Assembly: GCF_013374995.1 (NCBI RefSeq)
Contig: NZ_CP056030.1
Coordinates: 5,922,501-5,986,500 of the forward strand
Reading direction: 5' to 3'
DNA: 64,000 nt
DNA from: Pseudomonas eucalypticola
GTDB lineage: Bacteria > Pseudomonadota > Gammaproteobacteria > Pseudomonadales > Pseudomonadaceae
Below, one piece after another: positions 46,492 to 57,577 of this stretch (its first letter is position 1; every line of letters begins with the position of its first letter). A program made the position numbers and the translations under genes. Under the pieces are notes generated by a model. That model had not been told where the DNA came from. It did not search any database and saw only the letters and a list, made by a program, of their open reading frames with translations.

Positions 46492-46545
46492 CTTCCCGCG
46501 CTGCGCCCGACCCTACAGGGGAACCGGGCGCAGCGCGGGAAAAGG
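46492..46545. repeat. Dispersed hairpin element, copy 4 (terminator of betA)
   Basis: CTTCCCGCGCTGCGCCCGAC near 46492 and GAACCGGGCGCAGCGCGGGA near 46521 form a nearly loop-less inverted repeat just after the betA stop. It is a diverged member of the family at 6064, 10746 and 44653, with CGCGCTGCGCCCG replacing CGAGCTTCGCCCG. Confidence 0.65.
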
Positions 46546-46625
46546 GTGCCTGCCCATCTCAATCCTTGCGACAAATCACCGCAGCCACCTAAGCTAGACA
46601 CCCCACCACACAAAAAAGGGATGTC

Positions 46626-48047
46626 ATGCCCACCGCCCTGGACCCCCGCACCGCCAAACTACTGCCCTGGGTAGTCGCCATCGCCTTCTTCATGCAGTCG
46701 CTGGACGGCACCATCCTCAACACCGCCCTGCCCGCCATGGCCCGTGACCTGGCCGAAGACCCGCTGCGCATGCAGTCGGTGGTCATCGCCTACATGCTCA
46801 CCGTGGCCCTGCTGATCCCGGCCTCCGGCTGGATCGCCGACCGCTTCGGTACCAAACGGGTGTTCTTCAGCGCCATCGCACTGTTCAGCCTCGGTTCGCT
46901 GGCCTGCGCCATTTCCAGCAGCCTGACGGTGCTGGTGTGCTCGCGGGTGCTGCAGGGGCTGGGTGGCGCGCTGATGCTGCCGGTGGGAAGGCTGGTGGTA
47001 TTGCGAGCGTACCCGCGCTCGGAGCTGGTGCGCATCCTGGGCTTCGTGACAATTCCCGGCCTGCTTGGGCCCCTGCTGGGCCCGACCCTGGGCGGCTGGA
47101 TGGTGGAATACCTGAGCTGGCACTGGATTTTCCTGATCAACCTGCCCGTGGGCCTGCTGGGTTGCTGGGCAGTGTGGACCATCGTGCCGGACCTGCGCGG
47201 CAGCAGCCGCACGCACTTCGATACCCTGGGCTTCCTGATGTTCGGCGCCGCCATGGTGCTGATCACCATTGCCATGGAAGGCCTGGGCGAACTGCACCTG
47301 CCGCACCTGCGGGTCATGTTGCTCCTGTTCGGGGGCATGGCCTGCCTGGCGGCTTACTGGGTGCGTGCCGCCCATGACCCCGAACCGCTGTTCTCGCCGA
47401 CCCTGTTCCGGACCCGCACCTTCGCGGTGGGCATCCTGGGCAACCTGTTCGCCCGGCTGGGCAGCGGCGCCCTGCCGTTCCTGGTGCCGCTGCTGTTGCA
47501 AGTAGCACTGGGTTATTCGCCCGCCCAGGCTGGCATGAGCATGATCCCCCTGGCCGCCTCGGCCATGCTGGCCAAGTCGGTGGCACGGCCGCTGATCGAG
47601 CGCTTCGGCTACCGCGTCGTGCTGACCACCAACACCCTGGCACTGGGGGTGATGCTTGCCAGCCTGGGCCTGGTGACGCCGGACACGCCGTATATCGTGC
47701 TACTGGTGCAGCTTGGCATCATGGGCGCCGTGAACTCGTTGCAGTTCACCGCCATGAACACCGTGACCCTGATCGACCTGGACGACGCCAATGCCAGCAG
47801 CGGCAACAGCCTGCTCTCGGTGGTGGCGCAGCTGTCCCTGAGCCTGGGCGTGGCCTGCGCCGGTGCGCTGCTCGGCGGCTTTACTACCGAGGCCGACACC
47901 AACGTGCTGCAGGCTTTCCACCTGACCTTCCTGACCATCGGCATCATGGCGATGCTGGCCGCGGCGATCTTCGTGCAGCTGTCCAACCGCGACGGCAAAA
48001 AGGACAGCAGCAACGCTGTTCGTCCGGAACCGGAGATAGAGGCTTAG
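46626..48047 (+). CDS. mdtD: MFS multidrug exporter, DHA2 (MdtD-like)
   Basis: A 14-helix-type drug:proton antiporter of 473 residues. Helix 1 has FFMQSLDGTILNTALPAMA, motif A is ADRFGTKRVFFSAI, and motif C-like ARVLQGLGG is seen as SRVLQGLGGALMLPVGRL. The name follows similarity to MdtD. It is not in an mdtABC operon here, so the substrate is unknown. It starts at ATG 46626, 80 bases after the hairpin, and dbpA follows on the same strand after 57 bases. Confidence 0.88.
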   Translation: MPTALDPRTAKLLPWVVAIAFFMQSLDGTILNTALPAMARDLAEDPLRMQSVVIAYMLTVALLIPASGWIADRFGTKRVFFSAIALFSLGSLACAISSSLTVLVCSRVLQGLGGALMLPVGRLVVLRAYPRSELVRILGFVTIPGLLGPLLGPTLGGWMVEYLSWHWIFLINLPVGLLGCWAVWTIVPDLRGSSRTHFDTLGFLMFGAAMVLITIAMEGLGELHLPHLRVMLLLFGGMACLAAYWVRAAHDPEPLFSPTLFRTRTFAVGILGNLFARLGSGALPFLVPLLLQVALGYSPAQAGMSMIPLAASAMLAKSVARPLIERFGYRVVLTTNTLALGVMLASLGLVTPDTPYIVLLVQLGIMGAVNSLQFTAMNTVTLIDLDDANASSGNSLLSVVAQLSLSLGVACAGALLGGFTTEADTNVLQAFHLTFLTIGIMAMLAAAIFVQLSNRDGKKDSSNAVRPEPEIEA

Positions 48048-48104
48048 GGCCAAAGGCCACTGGGCTGGTACACTGCGCGACATTTTGTTTTGCAGGCCAG
48101 TCCC

Positions 48105-49490
<1,386 letters not shown>

Positions 49491-49540
49491 CCACTGCAAA
49501 TCCCGCGTTTGCGGGACCACTCGAATGAAAGGATGATGGT

Positions 49541-50719
49541 GTGCGCTCTACCGACGTTGTGATCATTGGCGCAGGTGCCGCCGGCCTGATGTGCGCTTTC
49601 AGCGCGGCCGCCCGCGGCCGCCGGGTGCTGCTCATCGATCACGCCAACAAGGCCGGCAAGAAAATCCTGATGTCCGGCGGTGGGCGCTGCAACTTCACCA
49701 ACCTGTACACTGAACCGGCGAATTTCCTCTCGCAGAACCCGCATTTCTGCAAGTCGGCGCTGGCCCGCTACACCCAGTGGGACTTCATCGCCATGGTCGC
49801 CAAGCACGGCGTGCCGTACCACGAGAAGAAACTGGGCCAGCTGTTCTGTGACAACAAGTCCAGCGACATTCTGGAGATGCTGATCAGCGAATGCGAACAG
49901 GTGAAGGTCGACCTGCGCCTGGACACGTCGGTGCAGAGCATCGAGAAAACCGAAGCCGGCTACCTGCTGGACACCAGCCTGGGCCAGGTGACATGCGCTT
50001 CGCTGGTGGTGGCTACTGGTGGCCTGTCGATTCCAACCCTGGGCGCTACCGGCTTCGGCTACCAGATAGCTCGCCAGTTTGGCCACAACGTGCTGGCCAC
50101 CCGCGCCGGCCTGGTGCCATTCACCATCACCGACCAGCTCAAGGGCTTGTGCACCGAGTTGTCGGGCACGTCGGTGGACTGCCTGGTGAGCTGCAACGAT
50201 CAGAGTTTCCGCGAGAACATCCTGTTCACCCACCGCGGCCTCAGCGGCCCGGCGGTTTTGCAGATCTCCTCGTTCTGGAACCCTGGCGACACGGTGGAAA
50301 TCAACCTGCTGCCCGACCACGACGCCCTGGCCTGGATGCAACAGCAACAGGCCGAGCGCCCCAACAGTGAGTTCAAGACCCTGCTGGGCGAGCTGTTCAC
50401 CAAGAAAATGGCCACCCTGTTGGCCGAGCAGTGGTTCGCCTCCAAGCCGATGAAGCAGTACACGCCCGCCGAACTGCGCGACATCGCCGAAAAACTGGGT
50501 GCCTGGCAACTGGTCCCGGCCGGCACCGAGGGCTACCGCACGGCCGAAGTGACCCTGGGCGGCGTCGATACCCGCGAAGTGTCTTCCAAGACCCTGGAGT
50601 CGCTGAAAAGCCCTGGCCTGTATTTCGTCGGCGAGGTGCTGGACGTCAGCGGGCACTTGGGCGGCTTCAACTTCCAGTGGGCCTGGGCCTCGGGCTACGC
50701 GGCAGCGCAGTACGTTTAA
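49541..50719 (+). CDS. HI0933/YhiN-family FAD-dependent oxidoreductase
   Basis: A 392-residue flavoprotein starting at GTG 49541 behind AAAGGATGATG. N-terminal FAD motif DVVIIGAGAAGLMCAFSAA; the family's KKILMSGGGRCNFTN follows at about residue 40. The C-terminus is GEVLDVSGHLGGFNFQWAWASGYAA. The family is widespread (YhiN) but its reaction is not established; proposals include reduction of an unidentified metabolite. It follows dbpA by 50 bases with a small hairpin between. Confidence 0.92.
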   Translation: MRSTDVVIIGAGAAGLMCAFSAAARGRRVLLIDHANKAGKKILMSGGGRCNFTNLYTEPANFLSQNPHFCKSALARYTQWDFIAMVAKHGVPYHEKKLGQLFCDNKSSDILEMLISECEQVKVDLRLDTSVQSIEKTEAGYLLDTSLGQVTCASLVVATGGLSIPTLGATGFGYQIARQFGHNVLATRAGLVPFTITDQLKGLCTELSGTSVDCLVSCNDQSFRENILFTHRGLSGPAVLQISSFWNPGDTVEINLLPDHDALAWMQQQQAERPNSEFKTLLGELFTKKMATLLAEQWFASKPMKQYTPAELRDIAEKLGAWQLVPAGTEGYRTAEVTLGGVDTREVSSKTLESLKSPGLYFVGEVLDVSGHLGGFNFQWAWASGYAAAQYV

Positions 50720-50837
50720 TAACGCGGCAGGCAGTATCCCGGAACATGATTTGCTGGTAATAAGAGAGCGGCGACAATGAGTCGCTGCACGCACCGGTTC
50801 ATTCAGATCAACTGCCCAACAGGTTCGCTTCCCCTCT

Positions 50838-53039
50838 ATGGCATCGACCTCGTTTCGCCAATCCATGCGTCGTTTATGGGCGCTCGACAAGTTCAGTTAC
50901 AGCGTGCGGGTATTCATCGCCCTCACCGGGTCCATGGCGTTCTGTTGGTACCAAAGGGAAATGCATGCGCTGATCCCGATCTTCCTGGGCATCATCGCCT
51001 GCGCCCTGGCCGAGACCGACGATAACTGGCAGGGCCGCATCAAGGCGCTGGCGGTCACCCTGGTGTGTTTCAGTTGCTCGGCGCTGTCGGTCGAACTGCT
51101 GTTTCCCTACCCCTACCTGTTCATCATCGCCCTGGCCGTGGCGGCGTTCGGGCTGACCATGCTCGGTGCGCTGGGCGAGCGCTACAACGCCGTGGCCTAC
51201 GCGACGCTGATCGTGGCGGTGTACACCATGATCGGCGTTGACCAGCGCGGCGGCGAAGTCAGCAATTTCTGGGAAGAACCGCTGTTGCTGGTAACCGGGG
51301 CCGGTTGGTATGGGCTGCTGTCAGTGCTATGGCAGGCCCTGTTCGCCAACCAGCCGGTGCAGCAGGCCCTGGCGCGGCTGTTTCGCGAGCTGGGCTTTTA
51401 TCTGAAGCTCAAGGCCAGCCTGTTCGAACCCATCCGCGGCCTGGACATCGAAGCCCGGCGCCTGGAACTGGCCAAGCAGAATGGCCAGGTAGTGGCGGCG
51501 CTCAATGCCACCAAGGAAATCATCCTGCACCGGGTGGGCGGCGGCCGACCCGGTTCGAAGATCAGCCGCTACCTGAAACTGTACTTCCTGGCCCAGGACA
51601 TCCACGAGCGGGCGAGTTCTTCGCACTACCCCTACAACGCCCTGGCCGAAGCCTTTTTCCACAGTGACGTGCTGTTCCGCTGCCAGCGCTTGCTGCGCCA
51701 GCAGGGCGCCGCGTGTCGGCGCCTGTCGGAGTCGATCCAGATGCGCCAGCCATTCGTCTACGACGATAGTTTTGCCGAAGCCCTGGGCGACCTGCACGCC
51801 TCGCTGGAGCACCTGCGCATCCAGAGCAACCCGGCCTGGCGTGGCCTGCTGCGTTCGCTGAGGGCACTGGCGGCGAACCTGGGCACCCTGGACCGCCTGC
51901 TCAGCGACGCCAGCAACCCCGACAAGCTCGCCGACGAGAGCGACAGTAGCCTGCTGGACCGCTCCCCCCGCAACCTCAAGGACGTGTGGGGACGCATTCG
52001 CCAGAACCTGACGCCTACCTCGCTGTTGTTTCGCCATGCACTGCGGTTGCCGCTGGCGCTGATCGTGTGTTTCGTCATGGTGCACGTGGTGCCCACCACC
52101 CAGAGCTACTGGATCATGCTCACCACGGTGTTCGTCTGCCAGCCCAGCTACGGCGCCACCCGCCGCAAGCTGGGCCAGCGCATCATCGGCACGGCCATCG
52201 GCCTGATCATCGGCTGGCCGTTGTTCAACCTGTTCCCCAGCCCGCTGGTGCAGTCGATGTTCGCCATTGCCGCGGGCCTGGTGTTCTTCGTCAACCGCAC
52301 CACCCGCTACACGGTCTCCACCGCGGGCATCACGCTGATGGTGCTGTTCTGCTTCAACCAGGTGGGTGACGGCTATGGCCTGTTCCTGCCGCGCCTGTTC
52401 GATACCCTGCTGGGCAGCCTGATCGCCATCATCGCGGTATTCCTGTTCCTCCCCGATTGGCAGGGCCGTCGGCTGAACAAAGTGCTGGCCAACACCCTGA
52501 GCTGCAACAGCATCTACCTGCGCCAGATACTGGAACAGTACGCCCGCGGCAAGCGTGACGACCTCAGCTATCGCCTGGCCCGACGCAACGCCCACAACGC
52601 CGATGCGGCGCTGTCCACCACGCTGGCGAACATGCTGATGGAGCCGGGTCATTTCCGCAAAGAGGCGGACGTTGGCTTCCGCTTTCTGGTGCTGTCGCAT
52701 ACCTTGCTCAGCTACCTGTCGGGCCTGGGTGCGCACCGGGCCACCGAATTGCCAGAGCCGGTGCGCAGCGAGCTGATCGAAGGCACCGGCCAGGCGCTGG
52801 CCGCCAGCATTGACGAGATCGCCGCCGCCCTGGCCAACAAGACGCCGGTGGCGCTGCACAGTGATGCCGAGGAAGGATTGGCCAATGCCCTGGAGCAGAT
52901 GCCTGAGGAGGTCGATGAAGGCCAGCGCCTGGTGCAGACGCAACTGGCGCTGATCTGCCGGCAACTGGGGCCGCTGCGGACCCTGGCCGCGCACCTGATC
53001 AAGGACAAGACCGAGCAGGCGACCCCCGCGGCGGCCTGA
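50838..53039 (+). CDS. yccS: YccS/YhfK-family inner membrane protein (FUSC-like)
   Basis: A 733-residue membrane protein. Two blocks of five or six helices (about residues 25-175 and 405-540) flank and alternate with cytoplasmic helical domains, the FUSC duplication seen in aromatic-acid and toxic-metabolite exporters. The conserved segment VVPTTQSYWIMLTTVFVCQPSYGATRRKLGQR is the second block's entry. No Shine-Dalgarno sequence is evident before the ATG at 50838, so the exact start is less sure. A weak hairpin (GCGGCGAC/GTCGCTGC) lies at 50768-50788. It converges with the solute-binding gene. Confidence 0.9.
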   Translation: MASTSFRQSMRRLWALDKFSYSVRVFIALTGSMAFCWYQREMHALIPIFLGIIACALAETDDNWQGRIKALAVTLVCFSCSALSVELLFPYPYLFIIALAVAAFGLTMLGALGERYNAVAYATLIVAVYTMIGVDQRGGEVSNFWEEPLLLVTGAGWYGLLSVLWQALFANQPVQQALARLFRELGFYLKLKASLFEPIRGLDIEARRLELAKQNGQVVAALNATKEIILHRVGGGRPGSKISRYLKLYFLAQDIHERASSSHYPYNALAEAFFHSDVLFRCQRLLRQQGAACRRLSESIQMRQPFVYDDSFAEALGDLHASLEHLRIQSNPAWRGLLRSLRALAANLGTLDRLLSDASNPDKLADESDSSLLDRSPRNLKDVWGRIRQNLTPTSLLFRHALRLPLALIVCFVMVHVVPTTQSYWIMLTTVFVCQPSYGATRRKLGQRIIGTAIGLIIGWPLFNLFPSPLVQSMFAIAAGLVFFVNRTTRYTVSTAGITLMVLFCFNQVGDGYGLFLPRLFDTLLGSLIAIIAVFLFLPDWQGRRLNKVLANTLSCNSIYLRQILEQYARGKRDDLSYRLARRNAHNADAALSTTLANMLMEPGHFRKEADVGFRFLVLSHTLLSYLSGLGAHRATELPEPVRSELIEGTGQALAASIDEIAAALANKTPVALHSDAEEGLANALEQMPEEVDEGQRLVQTQLALICRQLGPLRTLAAHLIKDKTEQATPAAA

Positions 53040-53780
53040 TCACAGGCCGTACTGCTTCAGCAACCGTTTGTAGGTGCCATCGGCCTGCATCTGGCCGATG
53101 GCCTTGTCGAACGCCGCCACGATCCGGGCATGGTCCGGGTTTCTCAGGCTGACCAGGATATGCAGGTGGTTGAGACTTAGGGGCACGGGCAGAAACTCCA
53201 CTGAGTCCCGCACCCGCGGGACTTCCCGGTTCAAGTAGTAACGCGCCACGAACTCGTCTTCCAGGGTCAGCTGTACTCGGCCCGCCGCCAGCATGCGCAC
53301 GGCCATGGGAAAATTGTGTACCTGCACCTTCTGCAATTCACCGTCGCTGTCGAAAGCACCGGAGTAGGCATAGCCGCGCACGATCGCGATCGGGTACGGG
53401 TGCAGTTCGTCGAGGTTGCCGCTGAAGGCGATGGGCGTGCCCCTGGTCTTGATGAACAGGATACGGTTCTGCAGGTAACTGCCGGAGAACTGGCCAATGC
53501 GGGTGCGTTCGTCGCTGTACCAGGCGTTGACCAGCACGTCATAACGCCCCTCATCGATACCCAGCAAGGCCCGCGCCCAGGGTACCTGTTCGAACTCGCT
53601 GGCATAGCCGGCCCTGGCCAAGGCCGTGGTCACCAGCTCCGTGGCCAGCCCGCCATTGACCATCGTGGCGTCGGTGAACGGCGGCCAGGCATCGGCTACC
53701 AGGCGCAGCTTGTCCGCTGACGCCAATGGGGCCACCAACAGCAATCCAAGCAAATACGAGACTCGAAGCAAATGCAGCAT
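53040..53780 (-). CDS. Periplasmic solute-binding protein (family 3, amino-acid type)
   Basis: A 246-residue secreted protein with a signal peptide (MLHLLRVSYLLGLLLVAPLASA). The mature chain follows the SBP family 3 fold: LRLVADAWPPFTD at the start, then GRYDVLVNAWYSDER, and a terminal QMQADGTYKRLLKQYG. No permease or ATPase gene is adjacent, so it may be a sensor-type or orphan binding protein. The start at 53780 gives the signal peptide; the frame is open to 53840. It abuts the yccS stop at 53039 in convergent orientation. Confidence 0.85.
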   Translation of the reverse strand: MLHLLRVSYLLGLLLVAPLASADKLRLVADAWPPFTDATMVNGGLATELVTTALARAGYASEFEQVPWARALLGIDEGRYDVLVNAWYSDERTRIGQFSGSYLQNRILFIKTRGTPIAFSGNLDELHPYPIAIVRGYAYSGAFDSDGELQKVQVHNFPMAVRMLAAGRVQLTLEDEFVARYYLNREVPRVRDSVEFLPVPLSLNHLHILVSLRNPDHARIVAAFDKAIGQMQADGTYKRLLKQYGL

Positions 53781-53925
53781 GCTCAAGATCCTGTAGCGGG
53801 CTCCAGGCCCGGCGTGTTGGTCAAGCCTTGCGATCAACATCCAGATTCTAACCTTAGCTCAACATCACCCGTGTCTGACACTATGATGGCGGTTGCCAAC
53901 CGACCTTCATTTTTCAGGAGCCCAC

Positions 53926-54384
53926 ATGTCCCTCGACTGGGTCTGCAAACACCACACTGATCTGGGTATCGACCAGCTCTACCGTATTCTTCAACTGCGA
54001 ACCGAAGTATTTGTGGTCGAGCAGCAATGCCCGTACCAGGAAGTCGACGGGCTGGACCTGGAGGGTGACACCTGCCACCTGATGGGCTGGGAGGGCAACC
54101 AGTTGGCGGCTTACCTGCGCCTGCTGGACCCGGCCGCCCATGACGGCGACGTGGTGATCGGCCGCGTGGTGACCGCGCCATTCGCGCGGGGCAAGGGGCT
54201 GGGGCATGAACTGCTGATGCAGGGGCTGTGGCATGCGGACAAACTGTGGCCGCAGGTGCCGATCTACCTCTCGGCACAGGCGCATTTGCAGGGGTATTAC
54301 GGGCGGTATGGGTTCGTGGCGCAAGGTGAGCAATACCTGGAAGACGGCATTCCCCATATCGGCATGCGCAGGGCTCAGGGGTAG
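53926..54384 (+). CDS. elaA: ElaA-like GNAT acetyltransferase
   Basis: A 152-residue acetyltransferase of the ElaA group. The substrate-side motif LRTEVFVVEQQCPYQEVDGLD is near the N-terminus. The acetyl-CoA pyrophosphate loop VVTAPFARGKGLGHELL fits the Q/R-x-x-G-x-G/A pattern. A GYYGRYGF segment is typical of the C-terminal strand. The ATG at 53926 has CAGGAG 7 bases upstream. The acceptor substrate is unknown. The 3' end overlaps the convergent winged-helix gene by 10 bases. Confidence 0.9.
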   Translation: MSLDWVCKHHTDLGIDQLYRILQLRTEVFVVEQQCPYQEVDGLDLEGDTCHLMGWEGNQLAAYLRLLDPAAHDGDVVIGRVVTAPFARGKGLGHELLMQGLWHADKLWPQVPIYLSAQAHLQGYYGRYGFVAQGEQYLEDGIPHIGMRRAQG

Positions 54385-54671
54385 CCGAGCGTGGCCTTGA
54401 TGGCCGACAGGTTGCGCCCGATCCAGGCCTTGTCGATGGCCCCCCAGTCGCGGATCAGGTATTGGCCGATATGGTTGCGCTCGCCTTCGCGCTGTTCGAA
54501 TTCGCAGATGATGTCGAGGTCGGCCAACGCCAGCAGTGTGTCCTGCGCGGTGCGACGGGGCATGCCGGTGGCTTCGGTGATGGCTGGCACGCTGCAGGCG
54601 GTGCCGCTGTCGATCAGCCATGCCACATACAGGCGGCGGTAGAAACTGGTCTTGGTCTTGCTGACATCCAT
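54375..54671 (-). CDS. Small winged helix-turn-helix protein
   Basis: A 98-residue protein whose residues about 25-65 (CSVPAITEATGMPRRTAQDTLLALADLDIICEFEQRE) form a winged helix with the recognition helix at PRRTAQDTLLAL. It has no effector domain, so it is a minimal DNA-binding protein. It lies 18 bases downstream of the YgjP-like gene and may be co-transcribed with it. The target is unknown. Confidence 0.8.
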   Translation of the reverse strand: MDVSKTKTSFYRRLYVAWLIDSGTACSVPAITEATGMPRRTAQDTLLALADLDIICEFEQREGERNHIGQYLIRDWGAIDKAWIGRNLSAIKATLGYP

Positions 54672-54689
54672 CGAACTATCCTTGGTCGG

Positions 54690-55184
54690 TCATTGCGGCA
54701 GGTCGCGCCAGGTCAGGTAAATGCGCAGGTCGAATTCCAGCTGATGGTAACCCGGCTGCATGTATTCGCAGAGCTTGTAGAACGCCTTGTTGTGATCCGA
54801 CTCCTTGAAGTGCGCCAGCTCGTGCACCACGATCATCCTCAGGAATTGCGGCGCCGCCTCCTTGAACAGCGAAGCGATGCGAATTTCCTTCTTGGCTTTG
54901 AGCTTGCCGCCCTGCACCCGCGATACCGCGGTATGCAGCCCCAGGGCTCGATGGGTCAGGTCAAGGCGGTTGTCATACAGCACCTTGTCCAGATTGGGGG
55001 CATTGCGCAGGTGTTCCTGCTTGAGCTCCAGCGCATAGCTGTACAGCGCCTTGTCGCTCTGCACGTCATGCCGCTCAGGGTAGCGCTGTTGCAGGTAGTC
55101 ACCCAGGCGGCCTTCAGCCAACAGCTTGCGCACCTGGTCTTGCAGGTGCGGGGGGTAGGCCTGGAGGTATTTGAGCGGCGTCAT
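54690..55184 (-). CDS. YgjP-like zinc metallopeptidase (DUF45/M48 type)
   Basis: A 164-residue cytoplasmic protein with the gluzincin motif VVHELAHFKESDHNKAF: HExxH at about residues 120-124, followed by an acidic/His third-ligand region (SDHNKAFY). This is the YgjP (DUF45) arrangement. Members have been linked to UTP pyrophosphatase or peptidase activity; which applies here cannot be told. No membrane anchor. The ATG at 55184 is the only reasonable start. Confidence 0.87.
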   Translation of the reverse strand: MTPLKYLQAYPPHLQDQVRKLLAEGRLGDYLQQRYPERHDVQSDKALYSYALELKQEHLRNAPNLDKVLYDNRLDLTHRALGLHTAVSRVQGGKLKAKKEIRIASLFKEAAPQFLRMIVVHELAHFKESDHNKAFYKLCEYMQPGYHQLEFDLRIYLTWRDLPQ

Positions 55185-55232
55185 GGTGGCACTGTACGGT
55201 GGGATCGACCGCCAGTGTACCCAATTGCATGG

Positions 55233-57353
55233 CTACACTGACGCCCAATCGAAGTGCCCGGGGAATCCGGTGGCGTCCTCGGACGTCAGCGGCTTGGCAA
55301 CGATGAAACCCTGGGCCAGCTCACAGCCATTGGCCTGAAGCCATTGATACTGCTCGCGGGTCTCGACCCCTTCGGCGATCACGGTAATGCCGAAATCCCG
55401 GCACAGCTCGATGACATTGCGCGCCAACGCGGCATCACGGCTGGATTCCGGCAGGCGTGCCACCAGGTGGCGGTCCAGCTTCAGCGTATCGATGGGCAGG
55501 TCGCGGAGCAATTTGAGCGAACAGTGGCCGGTGCCGTAGTCGTCCAGGGCCACGCGCACGCCCAGGTTGTGCAGTTCATGCAGCTGGCGCAGGGCTTCCT
55601 CCTGGTTGTGCATCAGTGAGGTCTCCACTACCTCCACTTCCAGCTGCTGGGCCTGCAGGCCGTTCATGGCGATAGCCCGCTGCAGCTCCGGCACCAGGTT
55701 GGGCATGGCGAACTGGGCGTTGCTCAGGCTGATGCTGAGAATAAGTTGCTCATCAAAGCTGTCTCGCCAGGCATGGCGCTGGGCTGCGCCCTGCTGATAG
55801 ATCCAGCTGGTCAGGCGGCTGATCAACCGGGCTTCTTCCAGCAACGGGATGAACAGGCCCGGCGGCACGTCGCCGACACTGGGGTGACGCCAGCGCAGCA
55901 AGGCCTCGAACCCGCGCAGGCGACCGTCGGCGATGGCGACCTGCGGCTGGTACACCAGGGTGAAATCTTTCTTCTCGATGGCACTGCTAACGCTGTCTTC
56001 CAGCATCAGGCGCGAGCGAGCGCGGCCGTTCATGTCCTGGTCGTAATAACGGTACTGCTGACGACCCGCCTGTTTGGCGGCGTACATGGCGATGTCAGCG
56101 GCGCGCAGCAGGCTGTCCAGGTTGGAACCACACTCAGGGTAGGTGGCGATGCCGATACTGACCCCCAGGGTCACGTCCAGGCCGTCGACCTGCTGGCACA
56201 TGGAGACCCGGTCGATCAGTTTCTCCGCGACCTTGGCGGCTTGTTCGGGGTACTCCAGGGTGTCGAGCAAGGCGGTAAATTCATCACCGCCCATGCGAGC
56301 CACAATGTCGTAGGAGCGCAGGCAATCCTTGAGCTGCTCGGCCACCCAGCGCAGCACCCGGTCGCCAGCGTCATGGCCGTGGATGTCGTTGATGCGCTTG
56401 AAGCCATCCAGGTCCAGGTACAGCAGGGCCTGGGATTTATCCGAACGCTCATTGCGCACCAGCGCGCTTTCCACCGTCTGGTAGAAACCGCGGCGGTTGA
56501 GCAGCCCGGTGAGCGGGTCGGTCACTGCCTGGTATTCGAGTTGCTGGTGCAGGTTGCGCACCACCGACATGTCCAGCACCGTCACCACCATGGCATGCTG
56601 CTCGCCCGGCAATGGCGCGCAGGACAACGCCGCCGGCAACTGCTGGCCGGACACCGTGCACAGGACCGCGTCATGCACCCGGAATGTCTCGCGGTTGGAA
56701 TACGCACGGTAGAACTCGGAGTCTTGCCATTGAGTGACCGCCGGCTTGGCGACGAACTTCAGCAGTTCAGCGCCGGTGAGCTCGGCGACCGAGGCGTTGA
56801 GCAGGCGGGAGATGGCCGGGTTGGCGAAACTGATTCGGCCTTTCTCGTCGATCACCAGGATGCCTTCGGCCGCGTTTTCCAGCACCGAGGCATTGAAGGC
56901 CCGCGCCGTTTCCAGATCGCGGCTCAGCCGTTGCAGGTCACGCCGGTTACGTTGTTGCTCCAGCAGCGCCTGCACCTTGGGACGCAGAATCTGCGGGTCG
57001 AACGGCTTGAACAGGTAATCGACCGCGCCGTTGGCGTAACCCTTGAGCACCGACGCCTGGTTCTGCTCGTTGGCCGTGAGAAAAATGATCGGGGTCAGCC
57101 GAGTGCGCTGGTTTCCGCGCATCAGGCGCGCCACTTCGAAGCCGTCCATGCCCGGCATCTGCACATCGAGCAGGACCAGGTCGACTTCATGCTCCAGCAA
57201 CATGCTCAAGGCTTCCACCCCGGATGCCGCCGTCACCACCTTCCAGTCCTGGCGTTCGAGCAAGGCCCGCATGCTGATCAGGTTTTCCGGATAATCATCT
57301 ACGACCAGCAGCGTCGAGGCGCCGTCGTTAGGCTGGGATTGCGCGCAGTCCAT
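55233..57353 (-). CDS. Response regulator with PAS, GGDEF and EAL domains
   Basis: A 706-residue cyclic-di-GMP protein. Domains: receiver at about 14-130 (VVDDYPENL, phosphoacceptor Asp in LVLLDVQMPGMDG), PAS at about 150-260 (NAAEGILVIDEKGRI), GGDEF at about 280-440 with intact RMGGDEFTALL, and EAL at about 455-695 with intact GFEALLRWRHP and DDYGTGHCSLKLLR. Both catalytic motifs are complete, so it could make and degrade c-di-GMP; in such fusions one activity usually dominates. No partner histidine kinase is adjacent. It is divergent from the alginate lyase gene. Confidence 0.94.
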   Translation of the reverse strand: MDCAQSQPNDGASTLLVVDDYPENLISMRALLERQDWKVVTAASGVEALSMLLEHEVDLVLLDVQMPGMDGFEVARLMRGNQRTRLTPIIFLTANEQNQASVLKGYANGAVDYLFKPFDPQILRPKVQALLEQQRNRRDLQRLSRDLETARAFNASVLENAAEGILVIDEKGRISFANPAISRLLNASVAELTGAELLKFVAKPAVTQWQDSEFYRAYSNRETFRVHDAVLCTVSGQQLPAALSCAPLPGEQHAMVVTVLDMSVVRNLHQQLEYQAVTDPLTGLLNRRGFYQTVESALVRNERSDKSQALLYLDLDGFKRINDIHGHDAGDRVLRWVAEQLKDCLRSYDIVARMGGDEFTALLDTLEYPEQAAKVAEKLIDRVSMCQQVDGLDVTLGVSIGIATYPECGSNLDSLLRAADIAMYAAKQAGRQQYRYYDQDMNGRARSRLMLEDSVSSAIEKKDFTLVYQPQVAIADGRLRGFEALLRWRHPSVGDVPPGLFIPLLEEARLISRLTSWIYQQGAAQRHAWRDSFDEQLILSISLSNAQFAMPNLVPELQRAIAMNGLQAQQLEVEVVETSLMHNQEEALRQLHELHNLGVRVALDDYGTGHCSLKLLRDLPIDTLKLDRHLVARLPESSRDAALARNVIELCRDFGITVIAEGVETREQYQWLQANGCELAQGFIVAKPLTSEDATGFPGHFDWASV

Positions 57354-57577
57354 GCATGCTTCTCATCGAGACGTTTGGCACCGGCCTTTCAGGCAAAAAC
57401 CGGATACAGATAGCTCCTTACTCTAGTCAAGGATCCAAGAGTGCGGGAGCAGCAGACGTGCCAGTACCTTGCCAATACAGACTTACCCGACTAACGGTAA
57501 GTTCCCAAACCCCCCAGAAATAGGGGCCTGCAGCGAATTCGACGTAAGGTTGGCGCCAAGTTATCGACTAGCCATCA

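Noticed and set aside
43092..46613. A 1173-residue open frame on the minus strand opposite betB and betA
   Set aside because: It is the antisense shadow of two high-GC genes: His/Val/Gly/Ala-rich, with no domain. The plus-strand betB and betA are certain.
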